Of a DNA stretch of 64,000 bases, positions 51,101 to 61,041 are shown piece by piece. Within the stretch, counting starts at the first letter, position 1. Each line of letters opens with the position of its first letter. The position numbers and the translations under genes were made by a program. Under the pieces are notes generated by a model. The model was not told the DNA's origin, searched no databases, and saw nothing but the letters and a program-made list of their open reading frames with translations. Source of the DNA: Crambe crambe (lineage: Eukaryota > Porifera > Demospongiae > Poecilosclerida > Crambeidae); assembly GCA_963924555.1 (NCBI GenBank), contig OZ004581.1, positions 1,364,001 to 1,428,000 on the forward strand, given 5' to 3'.

Positions 51101-54100
51101 CTCAATTGACCTGATGTTTACATACAGTTCCCTAGAAATCTCTTTTATTGTCTTCTTTTGTAGAAGATACTTCCAAATTATCTGCCATCTAAGGTCTTTT
51201 GAGTACCCTTTTGGCATTTTGACTGCTTCTTGTACTGTACAGTAGTTATTTTGAATTTGAATTCTGAGCATGCTCACCTGTGTCTGCTAGCTAATTAAAT
51301 TAGATAGTACATACAGTGTACACAAGGGCTATAGTACTACTGAATTTCACTACACTATATATATTGGTGTCTTAAAATTCATTCTTGTTTGCAGTTAAAA
51401 TTTGCTACTGAATGGAATGGGAATTTCTGCAAAGTGCAGATTTTAGCTGCCGAAACCAAATCATGCACTACAAGTAGAAGTCCTGGGTTCCTGGGTTAGA
51501 AGTCCTGAGAACATAGTTTCTTACAATTATATGATGTAAATCTGGGCCATGGGGACCATGATAATTTTAGTAATTATTAAACAAGTTCAACATAAAATTA
51601 TAACCCTGATCATGCATGAGATTCACAGATCTATTTCTATTCAGCTTACTACATTGTTGATTTAGTTGTCACAATTTTTGTATTAGCATTTTGCAATGTG
51701 ACAAGCAACTTGCAAAACTCTGTACATGCCAGTGATCTTGTAACAAAACCAAAATTTACATAGCCTCCTTTCAAGTAGCCCAACTTCAAAGTCATGTTGC
51801 AAGATCATTGCAATCTGCCAATTTGAAATCTTGGTCATAGGCTGTATAGAGCACTACACAATGAATCTAAGATAAAGCAGCTAACTTCAATTTTTCACTG
51901 AAAAAAACAACATAATTACCAGAAACTGAATCAGTTTTCTTCTTCAAATTCCGATTGAAAATAAGTAATAAATCCTCCATAACTTGAGTATGGAGTACCT
52001 AAATGCTGTCAAATTTGAAAAACAACTAGTACAGATGTTTTAGAAGGATATAAAGCAAAAATATATATTTCGCCAAAACCACAAAATTGTGGGAACCAAC
52101 TCCTGCAGCCAATGACGCAAGTAATTGTAGACTCAATAATACTATAGTTTGCATGAAGCAAGGAAGTGTAAACTTCCTTCCTCCTATGCAAGCAAACCTT
52201 GCTTTTTAAAGTCTGTTATGACATTTTACTCACTTGTCAGTTGATTTAGTGATGGCCTCTTCCATGGTTTGTCCAGTGTAATTCTCATCAATGATCTGAA
52301 TGAAGGCTGTATAGTTGACATCTCTGCTATTTGCACCTTCAAATTTTTGTTCCAAAAGCTACATACATACATACAGTAAAATAGAAACTTTATATTGAAC
52401 TGCTTTACACGTAATAGAAGTTAACTCTTAAATTGAACTGCTTTATATATCTCTCTGTACCTCAATTTCTTCTTCACTGACATTGAGGGTTAAAAATCGC
52501 AGAATTCTCTCAAATTGGGTGCGCGTAACTCCACGAGTGAAACCCTTAATCTGCAAATGAAATTAGAATATTCAATAAGTTTACCAGACATCCGCAACAA
52601 TATGCTAATGCCAGCACTGCATAGTTGAAGCAATAGTTCTAGCTACATACTGTATTATTCTATAAAATTCCTTTAAAGTAAAAATTATCATCAAGTCTTC
52701 TATTAGTGTCAGAAGAAGATCATATTCAGCTTTCATCAGCACAAAGAACATCACCATAATTTTAGCGTACAATTTCACAAATGGTTTGAATATTTTCAGA
52801 GCTCTAGGGTAAAGGGTAGGGCACATTATTGTGATACGAACTACTTGTATTAAAATGTGAAATGGTTAGTACTCAAATATTACATCTTCACCCCCCAAAT
52901 ATACTGACCCTGTCATAGTCCCTGAAATGATCATACAGGAGGATCCTACGGGTCTTAACCTCATTCTTCAGATGCTGGAGTATCTCGATAACCTTTTCTT
53001 CCTCTGCAGCAGACCCAAGATGCTTCAGAGGCTAGATGTATGCAAATAGTCAGAGTTTATTCATATAATTATTTTCCCCTGAGTTTGGAATATCACTCCA
53101 GAAGAATGTCAATATTACATCTTCACCCCCCAAATATACTGACCCTGTCATAGTCCCTGAAATGATCATACAGGAGGATCCTGTATGACAGGACAGTGTC
53201 CTGTATAGATATAATGCCCTCAGCTTTAAGAATGGTCGTCTTTTGAATCATTAAGTCTATGACTTATCACAGATTTGTTTCAGCTCTGTCTAGTAATGAA
53301 TTATATATAGAGAGATACTTGTGGAACAACTATTTCAGGTTAGTGAGGTCATAAGCGATAGTCTTAGAATGTCCACCAATAATAATTATGTATACTGTGC
53401 CCAGCAGCTATATTTAGAACCATTGCAACAATTATTAATTCAATTTTTACCTTCAGTAGGTGGCCTCGAAGAGGTCTAAACACACTTGTGGTAGGCTTTT
53501 TCTCCAACCCTGGTTCATTGTAAGCTATGTAATACAATAATAATTATGATTATAACAAGGGGGAGGTAAAGCTTTCTATTTGGCCCCACCCCACCCACTT
53601 CAAACCTAATGAGAAAACTTCTGAGACAAAAACAAAAACAAAAATCAACTCTCATGCACTGTAGGCTCTGCCCACACTGGTCGACAGTGGCCATTTTGGC
53701 TACCACTAGGCTATTTATACACTTGTACTCAGGGTTTGATACAGGAATTTTGATAGAGGGGGGTGGGCATGCTTGTGTGAGGAGAAAAAAGTGCTACATA
53801 GAGATTTTAAAGACACATTCAGTAATTGATTCGGGGGGAATTTCAATCAGAAGGGGGATCTCCCCCCTTTCCCCCTCCACTGTATGAAACTCTGGTACTA
53901 CATATCAGTGATGGTCAAAGGGATAGTCCTATGAAGTGGGCATGGCAAAATAAATTTCGGCCACTGCTCCAAGATAATCCAGCAATTCTAATAAGTCTGC
54001 TCACCATTTTCCATAAAGTTACAGAACTTAGTGTAGCGGACTCTGCCATCAGGTGTCTTGTAGTGGTTCACTAGCCTCTGGACTTCCTCTCTGCTCAACT

Positions 54101-57100
54101 GAATCACTTTCTCACAGCAAAGCATCAATCCACACACAAACTAGAAGAAAATTTAATAGTGAAGTGTTTCTAAATTGTATCCCTTGCATAAGGACATGAC
54201 TCAGGTCCATAATACTACGGATACCTCTATACATTTCCAAGGTAATTAAAATATTAGGTAAAGATCACCATTATTATAAACCGCAATGTATATTAGGTAA
54301 AGATCACCATAATTATAAACTGCAGTAGTATAATATTTGGTAAAGGGTCTTTGTATGTATGATTGATATAATGTATGTATGTATGTATGTATGTATCTTA
54401 TGTATGTATGTATGTATGTATGTATGTATGTATGTATGTATGTATGTATGTATGTATATATGTATGTATGTATACCTGATTTTCAGTGATGATGCCACTC
54501 CTTAGCTTATCGTAGTCACTGAAGAACTCAGTGGTCCTGATTCCCCTCATGTAGATAGCATCTCTTACTTGCTTCAATAGCTGCTCCACACTAGGAGGAG
54601 AGGCACACTACAGAAAACACATTGCTTTGTTTCTAAGATGAGCATGTACTATATATACACCCAACACAGCCCTAGCCCTTGCCCCCCCGTAAGGCTATTA
54701 GCTATTCAGCTTACAGTACACCACTGCTACCACTAGCTATCATAATAAGCACTCTCAGGAGAGGGGCCCTGTCATTAGACCAAAATCCCACAGGAACTCC
54801 CAGTGAAACCTTATAGTCAGACAAGTTTACACAACATTAGATTAGATTGCCATATTTGATAAGCTTGGCAACACATCAATGGATTCATGTACGATTTTAT
54901 ATACTACGTACTCCACATACCTTTTGAAAATAACATACCTTTGGCCTCGGAACAAGGGGTGGTCCATGGATTTCGGGATCTCCTCCTGCCCCTAGCCTGA
55001 CTACATCCTCATGAAACTTGAAGTAATTGTGGAGACCATTAGAGGGTTCCCAGTAACGCTGGGCTAGGGCAGAAATCTCAGGGGGAGATACATCAGAGGG
55101 TCCAGGAAAGCTACGATGAAACTGTGGATATAATGTGTATACATAACATTTTAAACTTATGCCTTCTATATCAATTTGTGGTTAAAAGCATCGTCACAGG
55201 ATAACTTACGGCATTTCCATGAAAACAACTTGCAATCAGCATTACATATGACCCATAAAGATAGTCTTTGGTAAAAGGATTTAACTTTAATAACTCTTAT
55301 CAACTGTAAAAGTTCTAGCTAGCTGTATTGGCTGATACTGTCTGAGTTTCTAGGTTCTTTGAGATTCATTTTAAGACTGATTAGCTAGCTAGAATATTAG
55401 TTACAAGTAAAGGAATCTAAAGAAAAGTAGGGATGGCTATGTGCGGTTTGATCGAGCTAGCTAGAATATTAGTTATAGCTACACTGTAAAAAGAAATGTG
55501 TGTAATATCCATTTTTAGGTAATATCCATTTTTAGGTTATCTGAGTATCTGAGTAGCTACTCAGATAACCTAAAAATGGTCAAGTACTCCTGTTGAACTT
55601 TAGATTCTTAGCTAGATAAGCTGAACATACCTGGCTCTCTGTGACAAAGCCTCTGTTGTGATGATCAAAGTCACTGTAGCAGTTCTTCACATTTATTCCT
55701 CGACTCTATATAGAAGTAATCACAGTGTTCATAATGTCATGTCATGTGTGGGCAGAAATGACCATAAAAGGGAAAGCATGCAGGAAGTGCGCTACCACAC
55801 TGTACTGTACCATATAATATACATGACATGATGTCTCAAATTTGTTAGCTACTTACTTTATAGTATTGATGGCATTTGAGTAGAATGTTGTCAGTAAATT
55901 TCAAATGGTCTTCAGTAGGGCTGAAGCGAAGAGCTTTGGCAGTACTGGAGGGGGGAGAGAGACAAAATCAAAATAGCAAGTAGTCTAATGGGTTTAGCTT
56001 GATAGGTATCATGTAATCAGGCTGCAGCTGTAGTTATCAGTGAATTTATTAGAAGTTTCCGCTATAAGAATGGCTTAGCTAAGACACTAAAAATTGCAGA
56101 GCTGAGTAAAGTACTGAACTTTTTGGTCTATCATTCCACTCCACTGTGAATTCTAGTGGCCTAACTATAGTGGGGACACAGGTTGCACTCTAGCTGCTAG
56201 TTGCACTCATACTTTATACTTTATATGAGTTTACCTTGATTAGTAGATCTACCAGAGGCCCAGTATTTAAAAAGTGGGCCTGGTTTATGTACTAGGTATT
56301 GAAATAGCTACTGTAGGTGTCTTAAACAAGTCAATAGCACATTCTTACCTTTTGAATTTCTGAATTTGGTTGCTGGGTTCACCATCCAGAACTTGAGGAT
56401 TGAATGCTGTATGGAAAGGAAAAAAAAATAGTTCAGCTATAAGGGGTGGGGCTCACAGACAAACAAGTTATACAGTCAAATATGGTCATGAATGAATAAT
56501 GATATCAGCATTATGGATAACAGCATTATAAATATGGTATAGCCAACTTTGTGCAGCAGTCAAGCTACTCTGACCTTCTAGTACCATTTTCCATTGAATT
56601 CTCGAAGGCTCTATAATTCATCATTCCTTTTCTCTCCCGTCCATACTTGTGGACCAAAGCCTCAAAATCATCATCAGATACAATCAACCCCAGGTGCTCA
56701 TCAAGGCTACGACGAAACTGTTGATCTGCAAGGGGGGAAGCCATAATGACTGGGTGATCCCCACAAAAGTACTACAGTGGAATTTGACACATTGATTACG
56801 ACACATCGAAAGAGGAAAAACTTCTCAAAGGGCATAAATGTGCCTTTGTAAGGTAAAGCGGGAACAGCTGGTAATTCCGTATTGTTCAGAAACTACTGAG
56901 ATTTCTGAGCTCAATGCTGGAGGATATAATCTACTCAGGAGTTTTGAAAATATGACCCTTAAGAATAGCTCTGCCATTCTGAATAGCCCCACTTTGCCTT
57001 ATGTACCCTCTATACAGAAATTACCTCCAAAAGAGGACAATTTCTCTACGAAGGACAAAGGCCGGGTCCCATTATTCAGAGGTTCCACTATATTTATGTC

Positions 57101-57308
57101 CTAACTGATGCTCACTTGTGATGAATCCAGATCGCAGTGGGTCAAAATCTTTAAAGAACTCTGAAACTCGTATCATCTTAGTCTGTGTGACGTGCCTGAG
57201 TCGCTTCTCCACCTCCTCTGCTGTTGATAGTGGACTCTGCATCCTGTTCTCATGACTCCAATCTCCAAATATACGTTGGGGAGAAGCTGGGGTTCCTAGC
57301 ACTGCAGT
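33176..57308 (-). CDS. Large EF-hand-repeat protein, intact 21-exon gene (copy A)
   Basis: Exons 5' to 3': 57116-57308, 56585-56725, 56349-56406, 55857-55944, 55631-55705, 54939-55121, 54476-54607, 54005-54140, 53451-53524, 52909-53031, 52461-52550, 52234-52358, 47238-47409, 39669-39798, 36630-36813, 36074-36290, 35593-35658, 34578-34726, 33858-34059, 33618-33698, 33176-33361. All joins keep frame, giving about 935 residues; the start may be an ATG at 57425-57427 spliced to ACT at 57308. (The copy B and C entries number exons by the 54005-54140 exon as 8.) Eight units share a helix, a D-x-[DA]-x-x-x-x-G loop and a Q-F helix, for example FFKDFDPLRSGFIT, FFSDYDKLRSGIIT, HFQDADPLRSGSVT and YMKDYDKLRCGRIS. 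Most loops are two residues longer than a canonical EF-hand and lack its final Glu, so calcium binding is doubtful. No signal peptide or membrane segment is seen. Similar proteins occur in flagellated protists as I recall; a ciliary role is inference. Confidence 0.85.
34894..34920. repeat. Poly-G run
   Basis: About 27 uninterrupted G residues in an intron of the EF-hand gene. Confidence 0.95.
35712..35866. mobile_element. Small MITE, about 155 bp
   Basis: Ends TACCGTATCCTCGGGAGCAT and the inverse of TACTGTATTCTCGGAGCATA pair over about 27 bp. The interior also has matching GTACC and GGTAC blocks. It lies in an intron of the EF-hand gene. Confidence 0.6.
37031..37153. repeat. Long near-perfect hairpin
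   Basis: Arms of about 58 bp, AAAGGAAAAAAATTTATGCT through GTACTTTTAC and its complement, separated by a 6-base loop. I see about one mismatch. It is in intron 14 of the EF-hand gene and so would be transcribed. It could be a compact MITE or a small-RNA precursor; no family was identified. Confidence 0.8.
37672..37935. mobile_element. Diverged member of the TAGTCT MITE family
   Basis: Starts TAGTCTCACGGACCGACCCT and ends AAAGGGTCGGCTTTGTGAGA plus CTA, matching the termini of the 24308-24920 element. The target duplication is no longer visible, so it is older. Confidence 0.65.
38651..39229 (+). CDS. Antisense ORF inside intron 14 with a perfect 258-bp internal duplication
   Basis: From the ATG at 38651 (MSEFDSTAEEKFMHS) the frame is open for about 190 codons and ends PDAPFLII. 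Two tandem 86-codon units (from 38681 and from 38939) appear identical, so the duplication is very recent. The protein is basic and low in hydrophobic residues (GDRPRPSEIPQRES, VTGRSRSATEIAAT), with no recognised domain. Decayed copies with the same start and end occur in the equivalent intron of copies B and C. That the frame survives in the parent, including a duplication of 258 = 3 x 86 bp, is suggestive but not proof of coding. Confidence 0.4.
   Translation: MSEFDSTAEEKFMHSTEERGSIGAEHEMVVQSRCRGDRPRPSEIPQRESCQPTPATSKLVLVVSQRARVHRDELVTGRSRSATEIAATVVRLGSVEKFMHSTEERGSIGAEHEMVVQSRCRGDRPRPSEIPQRESCQPTPATSKLVLVVSQRARVHRDELVTGRSRSATEIAATVVRLGSVEDNPDAPFLII
40174..40731. mobile_element. hAT-like MITE with a captured zinc-knuckle ORF
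   Basis: Ends TAGTCTTGGCCCAGCCCC and the inverse of TAGTCTCGGCCCTGGAAAGG; arms of about 70 bp share GTCTGGTGACTATGGGCATA. The flanks ATACAATG and ATGCAATG form an 8-bp duplication with one mismatch. Inside, on the minus strand (40375-40566), is an open frame with CVVCASLLPAVEKRR and FVCPGYQF, reminiscent of an N-terminal Cys-rich domain of uncharacterised sponge proteins. This may be a captured host or transposon exon. Confidence 0.75.
41324..41388. repeat. Palindrome, arms about 20 bp
   Basis: TAGCCTTGTACCCAGGCCCC pairs with GGGGCCTAGGTACAAGGCTA around a short AT-rich loop. Probably a minimal foldback element. Confidence 0.6.
42125..45909 (-). CDS. MULE-type transposase with SWIM-like zinc finger, five exons
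   Basis: Exons: 45827-45909, 45622-45701, 45538-45568, 44920-45299, 42125-44562. Phases agree at every join, giving about 1003 residues from MSKSSPIILDSG. The DDE core shows TVDPTFSLGDF, then FGTDGEKPLIDAF and CFIHVRRNI, then NASECMNNVVKVK, the expected D, D and E of the MULE superfamily. A SWIM-like CDDDCPQYKSAGLCSHIVAVA follows, then a Lys-rich stretch and a C-terminal Cys/His block (VCHGCKGKYHKEV, YYHCNPPC). No stop or frameshift was seen. It has the same orientation as the host EF-hand gene, so it must avoid or use host splicing. It is likely a recently active transposase; domestication is possible but unsupported. Confidence 0.85.
44810..44831. repeat. Poly-G run
   Basis: About 22 G residues, in an intron of the MULE gene. 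Confidence 0.95.
46271..46769. mobile_element. Mutator-like MITE with 10-bp target duplication
   Basis: The ends GGCTGTTATGAATCAGTGG and, inverted, GGCCGTTATGAATCAGTGG extend for about 60 bp. They are flanked by an exact 10-bp duplication CAAGTTTATT (46261-46270 and 46770-46779). The AATCAGTGGAC core is shared with the ends of the adjacent 41945-46219 element, so the two are probably related. Confidence 0.85.
46780..47237. other. Intronic, nothing recognised
   Basis: Intron sequence between the MULE-related MITE and an EF-hand exon. AT-rich, without exon-like or repeat structure that I can see. Confidence 0.5.
47588..48598. mobile_element. Candidate non-autonomous element, about 1 kb
   Basis: TGCAGAGCTAAAAATAA at the left is inverted at the right end, and a second inverted block (CGTAATCGTATAAATTTTC) occurs near 48100 and 48570. 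No coding sequence; target duplication unclear. Confidence 0.45.
49340..49850 (+). pseudogene. Degenerate ORF of an unnamed repeat-associated family
   Basis: Plus-strand pieces encode VKIICPNKKRTEHKTFMLRD and SAFRKEILTQFGDGLID, then (after a stop/frameshift near 49540) DELIQSLQTKSSTITVWCEG with a KKRKKDSSGSEDES nuclear-signal-like stretch. In another frame follows KHGHMYSNLQYRVWAEIFQE. The order resembles the N-terminal part of uncharacterised proteins I recall from sponges and cnidarians, whose first part looks like a PB1/ubiquitin-like fold. Nothing of the C-terminal part is left. Confidence 0.45.
50211..51277 (-). pseudogene. Tc1/mariner-like (DD34E) transposase, one frameshift
   Basis: The N-terminal part (50816-51277) has a helix-turn-helix (PKGYSKDLRWQIIWKYLL, EISRELYVNIRSIERYI). 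The C-terminal part has FIDETRSNHRN, VVILDNASIHH and LLPPYSPDLNPIEEAF, with 34 residues between the second Asp and the Glu. The two parts are in different frames. Reading SRCDVQRAKYISEIMEF in the downstream frame shows the break is near the codons for RLVGV, a 1-bp shift. Otherwise it is nearly complete (about 355 codons), so inactivation is recent. It lies in the intron between EF-hand exons 52234-52358 and 47238-47409. TIRs were not identified. Confidence 0.8.
53107..53184 (-). repeat. Partial duplicate of exon 52909-53031 in the intron
   Basis: The sequence from TACATCTTCACCCCCCAAAT through the donor half of the exon to AGGATCCT is repeated about 200 bp upstream in gene direction. The duplicate has a donor but no acceptor, so it could only matter as a cryptic donor. 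Confidence 0.75.
54353..54474. repeat. (GTAT)n microsatellite next to a splice donor
   Basis: About 120 bp of GTAT repeats directly downstream of the donor of exon 54476-54607 (in transcript sense TACA repeats starting at GTATAC). Repeat-length changes here could alter donor choice. Confidence 0.9.
55526..55579. repeat. Short hairpin, arms 22 bp
   Basis: CCATTTTTAGGTTATCTGAG pairs with CTCAGATAACCTAAAAATGG with a short loop. Intronic. Confidence 0.7.
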
Positions 57309-57427
57309 CTATGCAGGAGAAGAGGGGGTAGCTAATGTTTTGGTAGGCTAGCTGGATAATAGGAAGTTTATAGCTATGCTTTTTGGTTTAGGGGAGTCCG
57401 GGGTTTAGGTAGATAGTTGCTAACCAT

Positions 57428-57636
57428 TGTTTAATCCTGACAATATCTGGTTCTTTCTTCTAGCATTAAAGATACGAACTTTGTTTCTATAGAGATCTTG
57501 TTGCCTTGACGACCGTATATCGTGCATGTGCGCGTGCCCGCCTAATTTTGGGCGCAGCTGGAATTCCGGAAGTTTTTATCCTCATCCGTTGCTTTGTTTC
57601 TTCTCTCTCTAGCTAGCTCTGGGACCTTAGGCGGAC
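57428..57636. promoter_or_regulatory. Shared head-to-head promoter with X-box-like and ETS-like motifs
   Basis: About 210 bp separate the candidate start of the minus-strand EF-hand gene from the plus-strand ZDHHC6 start. GTTGCCTTGACGAC at 57500-57513 read on the minus strand is GTCGTC-AA-GGCAAC. It fits the RFX X-box consensus (GTNRCC-N0-3-RGYAAC) with one mismatch, and the GGCAAC half is perfect. CCGGAAGT at 57566-57573 matches an ETS core. The stretch is CpG-rich compared with its surroundings, and no TATA box is evident. Confidence 0.6.
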
Positions 57637-60632
57637 ATGCGTAGCGTGTGTAACTGGGGTCCTCTCATAGCAATAGGAATAATAGTAGTTGTGAGTGTTA
57701 GCTCGACCTACAGTGCTCTACAACTATGGAGTCTACCCGAGTCTGTGGTCTGGTATTTCAGAGGGACTCAGTTTTGGATGATGTATTTGTGGCTTATTCC
57801 TATCTTTTGGAACTTCTTTCAAGCCATGAGAGGCCCAGGATATGTTCCATTCGGATGGAAACCAGTAAGTTTAGAAATAGAGTTCTCTGAAGTGTAGTCA
57901 CATTTAAACATCTTGTAAGGTGTGTCTACAAAATAATTGAGATCCGTCATGGGTCATTTGAACTGAAGAGCTCCCTGAAACTGCTGTACAACTCTTTGAT
58001 ATTGTTTCATATTGTGGTTAGTTATTGTTTCATTTTCTCTGTGTATTATAGGAAGATCCTTCTGATGAGCAATACCTTCAGTTTTGTCGTGTGTGTCAAG
58101 GTTTTAAGCCACCTCGATCCCACCATTGCAACCAGTGCAAAAGGTATAGAAAAATCCCTAAATAGAGCACATTAAATTTGTACGGGGTGTGTGTTTTAAA
58201 GATCTTGTCTATAGCTATCTTTTTTTGTGTTAGGTGTATCATGAAGATGGATCATCACTGTCCCTGGATTAACTCATGTGTGGGTCACGGTAACCAAATC
58301 TCCTTCATGCAGTTCCTCTTATTCGTTCCCTTTGGCTGCATCCATGGCGTTATCGTCAATATCAACTTCCTCTATCGGTTGTTAGTAGATTATGTGAGTA
58401 CAAGTATTAAAAAACATGGTGGCAATTTTTCTCAATGTGATATAGAAATTTGGTCATTTAAAGGAAAATGTAACTCATAAACAGAGGGGAGGATCCAAGG
58501 TGGTAGGGTCCTGTAGTTCAGTGACATTATCTGGTGCACCTTTATATGTAACACACTTTTCCCTTTTTCAGCACTTCTTGTTCCACCCACCCTACCTGAG
58601 CATCAGCACTAGTTGGATTATTTTTACGGTCACAGGTATAAGCTTAGGTATTGGAACAGCTCTTGGGGTCTTCATTCTCCTTTTAGCTCAAGTAAGAAAA
58701 ATTACTGATACAGGCTGAATTTCCCTTCATTATTAATTATTTTGTTGGTGTAAATTTTATGTAGTCATGCTTGGAATTTATTGAACATTATTCTGTCTGC
58801 TGCAGGAAGTATTTCGTAACTTTATGTTTCTATAATTTCTTATTAGTTGAAAGGTGTTATCACAAATTGTACTCAAATAGAGGAATGGATTCTAGAAAAG
58901 GTATATAAGAGTAGAGTCAATTACAAAACCACGTCATTCCATCACCCCACTGCTTAGGCAAAGCACAGAAGACGTGTGAAAAAACTACCCGCTTTCATCT
59001 TCCCGTACAACCTTGGTTGGTATAAGAATTTCTGTCAAGTCGTCAACTTGTCATGGAGAGCTGTCGGAGATGGCATCGTCTGGCCTGTCAAGGAGGGCTG
59101 TGAGAAGTACTCATTTACTGTGAGTAAAACCCTATAATTGTCACAGCAGGTATACTTTCAATGAGCTTTGGTTGTGTTTTTTTACAGATTGAACAATTGG
59201 AGCAAAAGAAGCTGAAGAAAGAGAGATCAGTAAGTAATATTGTATAGAAATCAAGTGAAACTTTTGCTAAAGGCATAATAATATATAGGATATTTAGGGC
59301 TCACAATAACACTCTATTATTGTCCGGACATTATTAAGCAGTTTTAACAGAAAATGACCAGACAAATGAAGAAACTGACCAGAAAATGTCCTATGACTGA
59401 CTGTTTTTGTGAGCCCATCCACCATAATAACTTAGTTTCGTATTATGATAACCACTGGGTATTGTGAATAACTATGATGACCCTTGGGGAAGCCAAACAC
59501 AATGTAGACTTTGTCTATGCTGTTAATTTCAGGTATCCTGTTCAATCAAGAAAGACTACAGTGGAGGTCGCTGTCCTATATTTGATTTTGGCTTCATGAC
59601 TGCCTTCTGTCTCCCATGCTGTGCTGAAAGGAGGGTCAAAGTTCGCAAGGGAGATTTGGTGGTTGTTACCAGATGGGAGAGGAAATGGGTGTATGGAGAC
59701 AAGCATGGTTAGTATGTACGTATAATATGTACATGCATGTCATGGTACAAACATGTATGAGACACTACTAGTATGTACATTGACACTGTCCATTCAGACT
59801 ACCCTGCAAGAGACCACCTCTTTAATTTACGCATTCCAGCTCACTTCCCTAAAATTGATGAATTTGCTGTTTCTCAAATAATATACTTTTGAAAGTTCTG
59901 TCAAGTGTTCTATAATTGTTAGACTATCTCTACACCAAAATTTCCAGACCATGGCCACTAGTGGTCATGAGTTATGGTGAGCCAAAGTTCAATATAATGT
60001 ACCATGTTCAAATTCAAGAGGGATTAGTAATCCTACCAGATATGGGACCTGTGGTTATAACCTATGTATTCACCATTACAGGTGATGATGGAAAGATTGA
60101 GAAAGGTTGGTTTCCTCGGGCTTGTGTTCAGCCCATTACAGTTCGCATGGCACCACCAGATCATCCCAACGACAGTCAGCTCTCTGATACACAGGCATCT
60201 ACTCACTCCGACAGTCAATATTCACAACTCTCTGATACTGACCAAGAAACTATAAATGATCAAAACGATAAAAACAATGATGAACCGCCACCTTCACCTC
60301 TGTCCGTGTCTGTTAGAACTCGCTCGAAAACAGGTGCTGAGAGAGTACCAAGTTCTCCCAAGATTAAGAAAGATTTGAGTAGAGAAATAACACCAGTGGT
60401 GGAAAATTCTTCTCTAAGCAAGGAGATGATGTGTACCAGAGCACAAAAGCTTGCAAAATCTGCTGAAATTGAAGAGAATAAGGTTGCTTCATCTACTGAG
60501 AGTATTAAGGGGTCCCCACTTAGTGGAGCGCAGGATACAAAAGATGTCGTTGTGTCTAGTAGTATCGCTTCTAGCGTGGGTGCTAGGAGAAGAGGAAAGA
60601 AAGCTTGCCGAGCCAATGAGGACAGGAAATAG
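57637..60632 (+). CDS. ZDHHC6: ZDHHC6-like palmitoyltransferase, nine exons
   Basis: Exons: 57637-57864, 58052-58143, 58234-58393, 58572-58691, 58847-58900, 58958-59119, 59188-59229, 59533-59707, 60082-60632; all phases agree, 527 residues. Family members S-palmitoylate ER proteins. The order matches ZDHHC6: two N-terminal membrane segments, GPGYVPFGWKP, a Cys-rich domain (FCRVCQGFKPPRSHHC, then KMDHHCPWINSCVGHGN with the catalytic DHHC), two more membrane segments, then an SH3-like region (VRKGDLVVVTRWERKWVYGD and KGWFPRACVQP). Human ZDHHC6 is about 413 residues; here a Ser/Thr-rich, low-complexity tail of over 100 residues follows, ending GARRRGKKACRANEDRK. It lacks a visible C-terminal KKNR-type ER-retrieval motif. 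The intron at 58901-58957 is only 57 bp and must be removed, as it contains an in-frame TAG. Confidence 0.92.
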
Positions 60633-61041
60633 CATTATTGTTACGGAGACTTTATGTATGTTTGCTCCCACTATACATTCCATGTTTATAGTAACAGCAT
60701 CACCATGCCATGGGCATATACAGAGATTAAAATTAATACGTGTAAAAATGAAAGTACAATAAGTGAAAAAAACAGTATAGTATAGACCAAATATGCGCAT
60801 GCGCACTCCCTATATCACGTGATCTAAATTTAGCTTACCAATTATGCTTTTTTGCTTCCCTATTATTTAATTCCAGCTGTATAAAGTCATTATTCTTTTG
60901 TAGGCACACATGATATATACATTCAAGATCAACCATAAAGTTCACTTTCGATACTCATAGCCTATTAATATGCTTCCTGCTTTGATAGACCTATTATTCC
61001 CAAAACTATGCTGGCGGAATGTGCCAGTCCCTAACACATAG
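60633..61041. other. Intergenic region, 3' of ZDHHC6 and 5' of the NACHT gene
   Basis: AT-rich, with no exon seen. It must hold the polyadenylation site of one gene and the promoter of the next. GCGCATGCGC near 60795 is an NRF1-like palindromic block; no other motif stands out. Confidence 0.5.

Noticed and set aside
54313..54589. Tyr/Ile/His repeat ORFs
   Set aside because: Produced by the GTAT microsatellite beyond the exon donor.
57072..57302. Translation start at 57302 for the EF-hand gene
   Set aside because: The codon there is GTG and it sits just after a good acceptor, so this is an internal coding exon rather than the first one.
60260..60616. Minus-strand ORF opposite the ZDHHC6 tail
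   Set aside because: Shadow of a low-complexity coding exon with no independent support.
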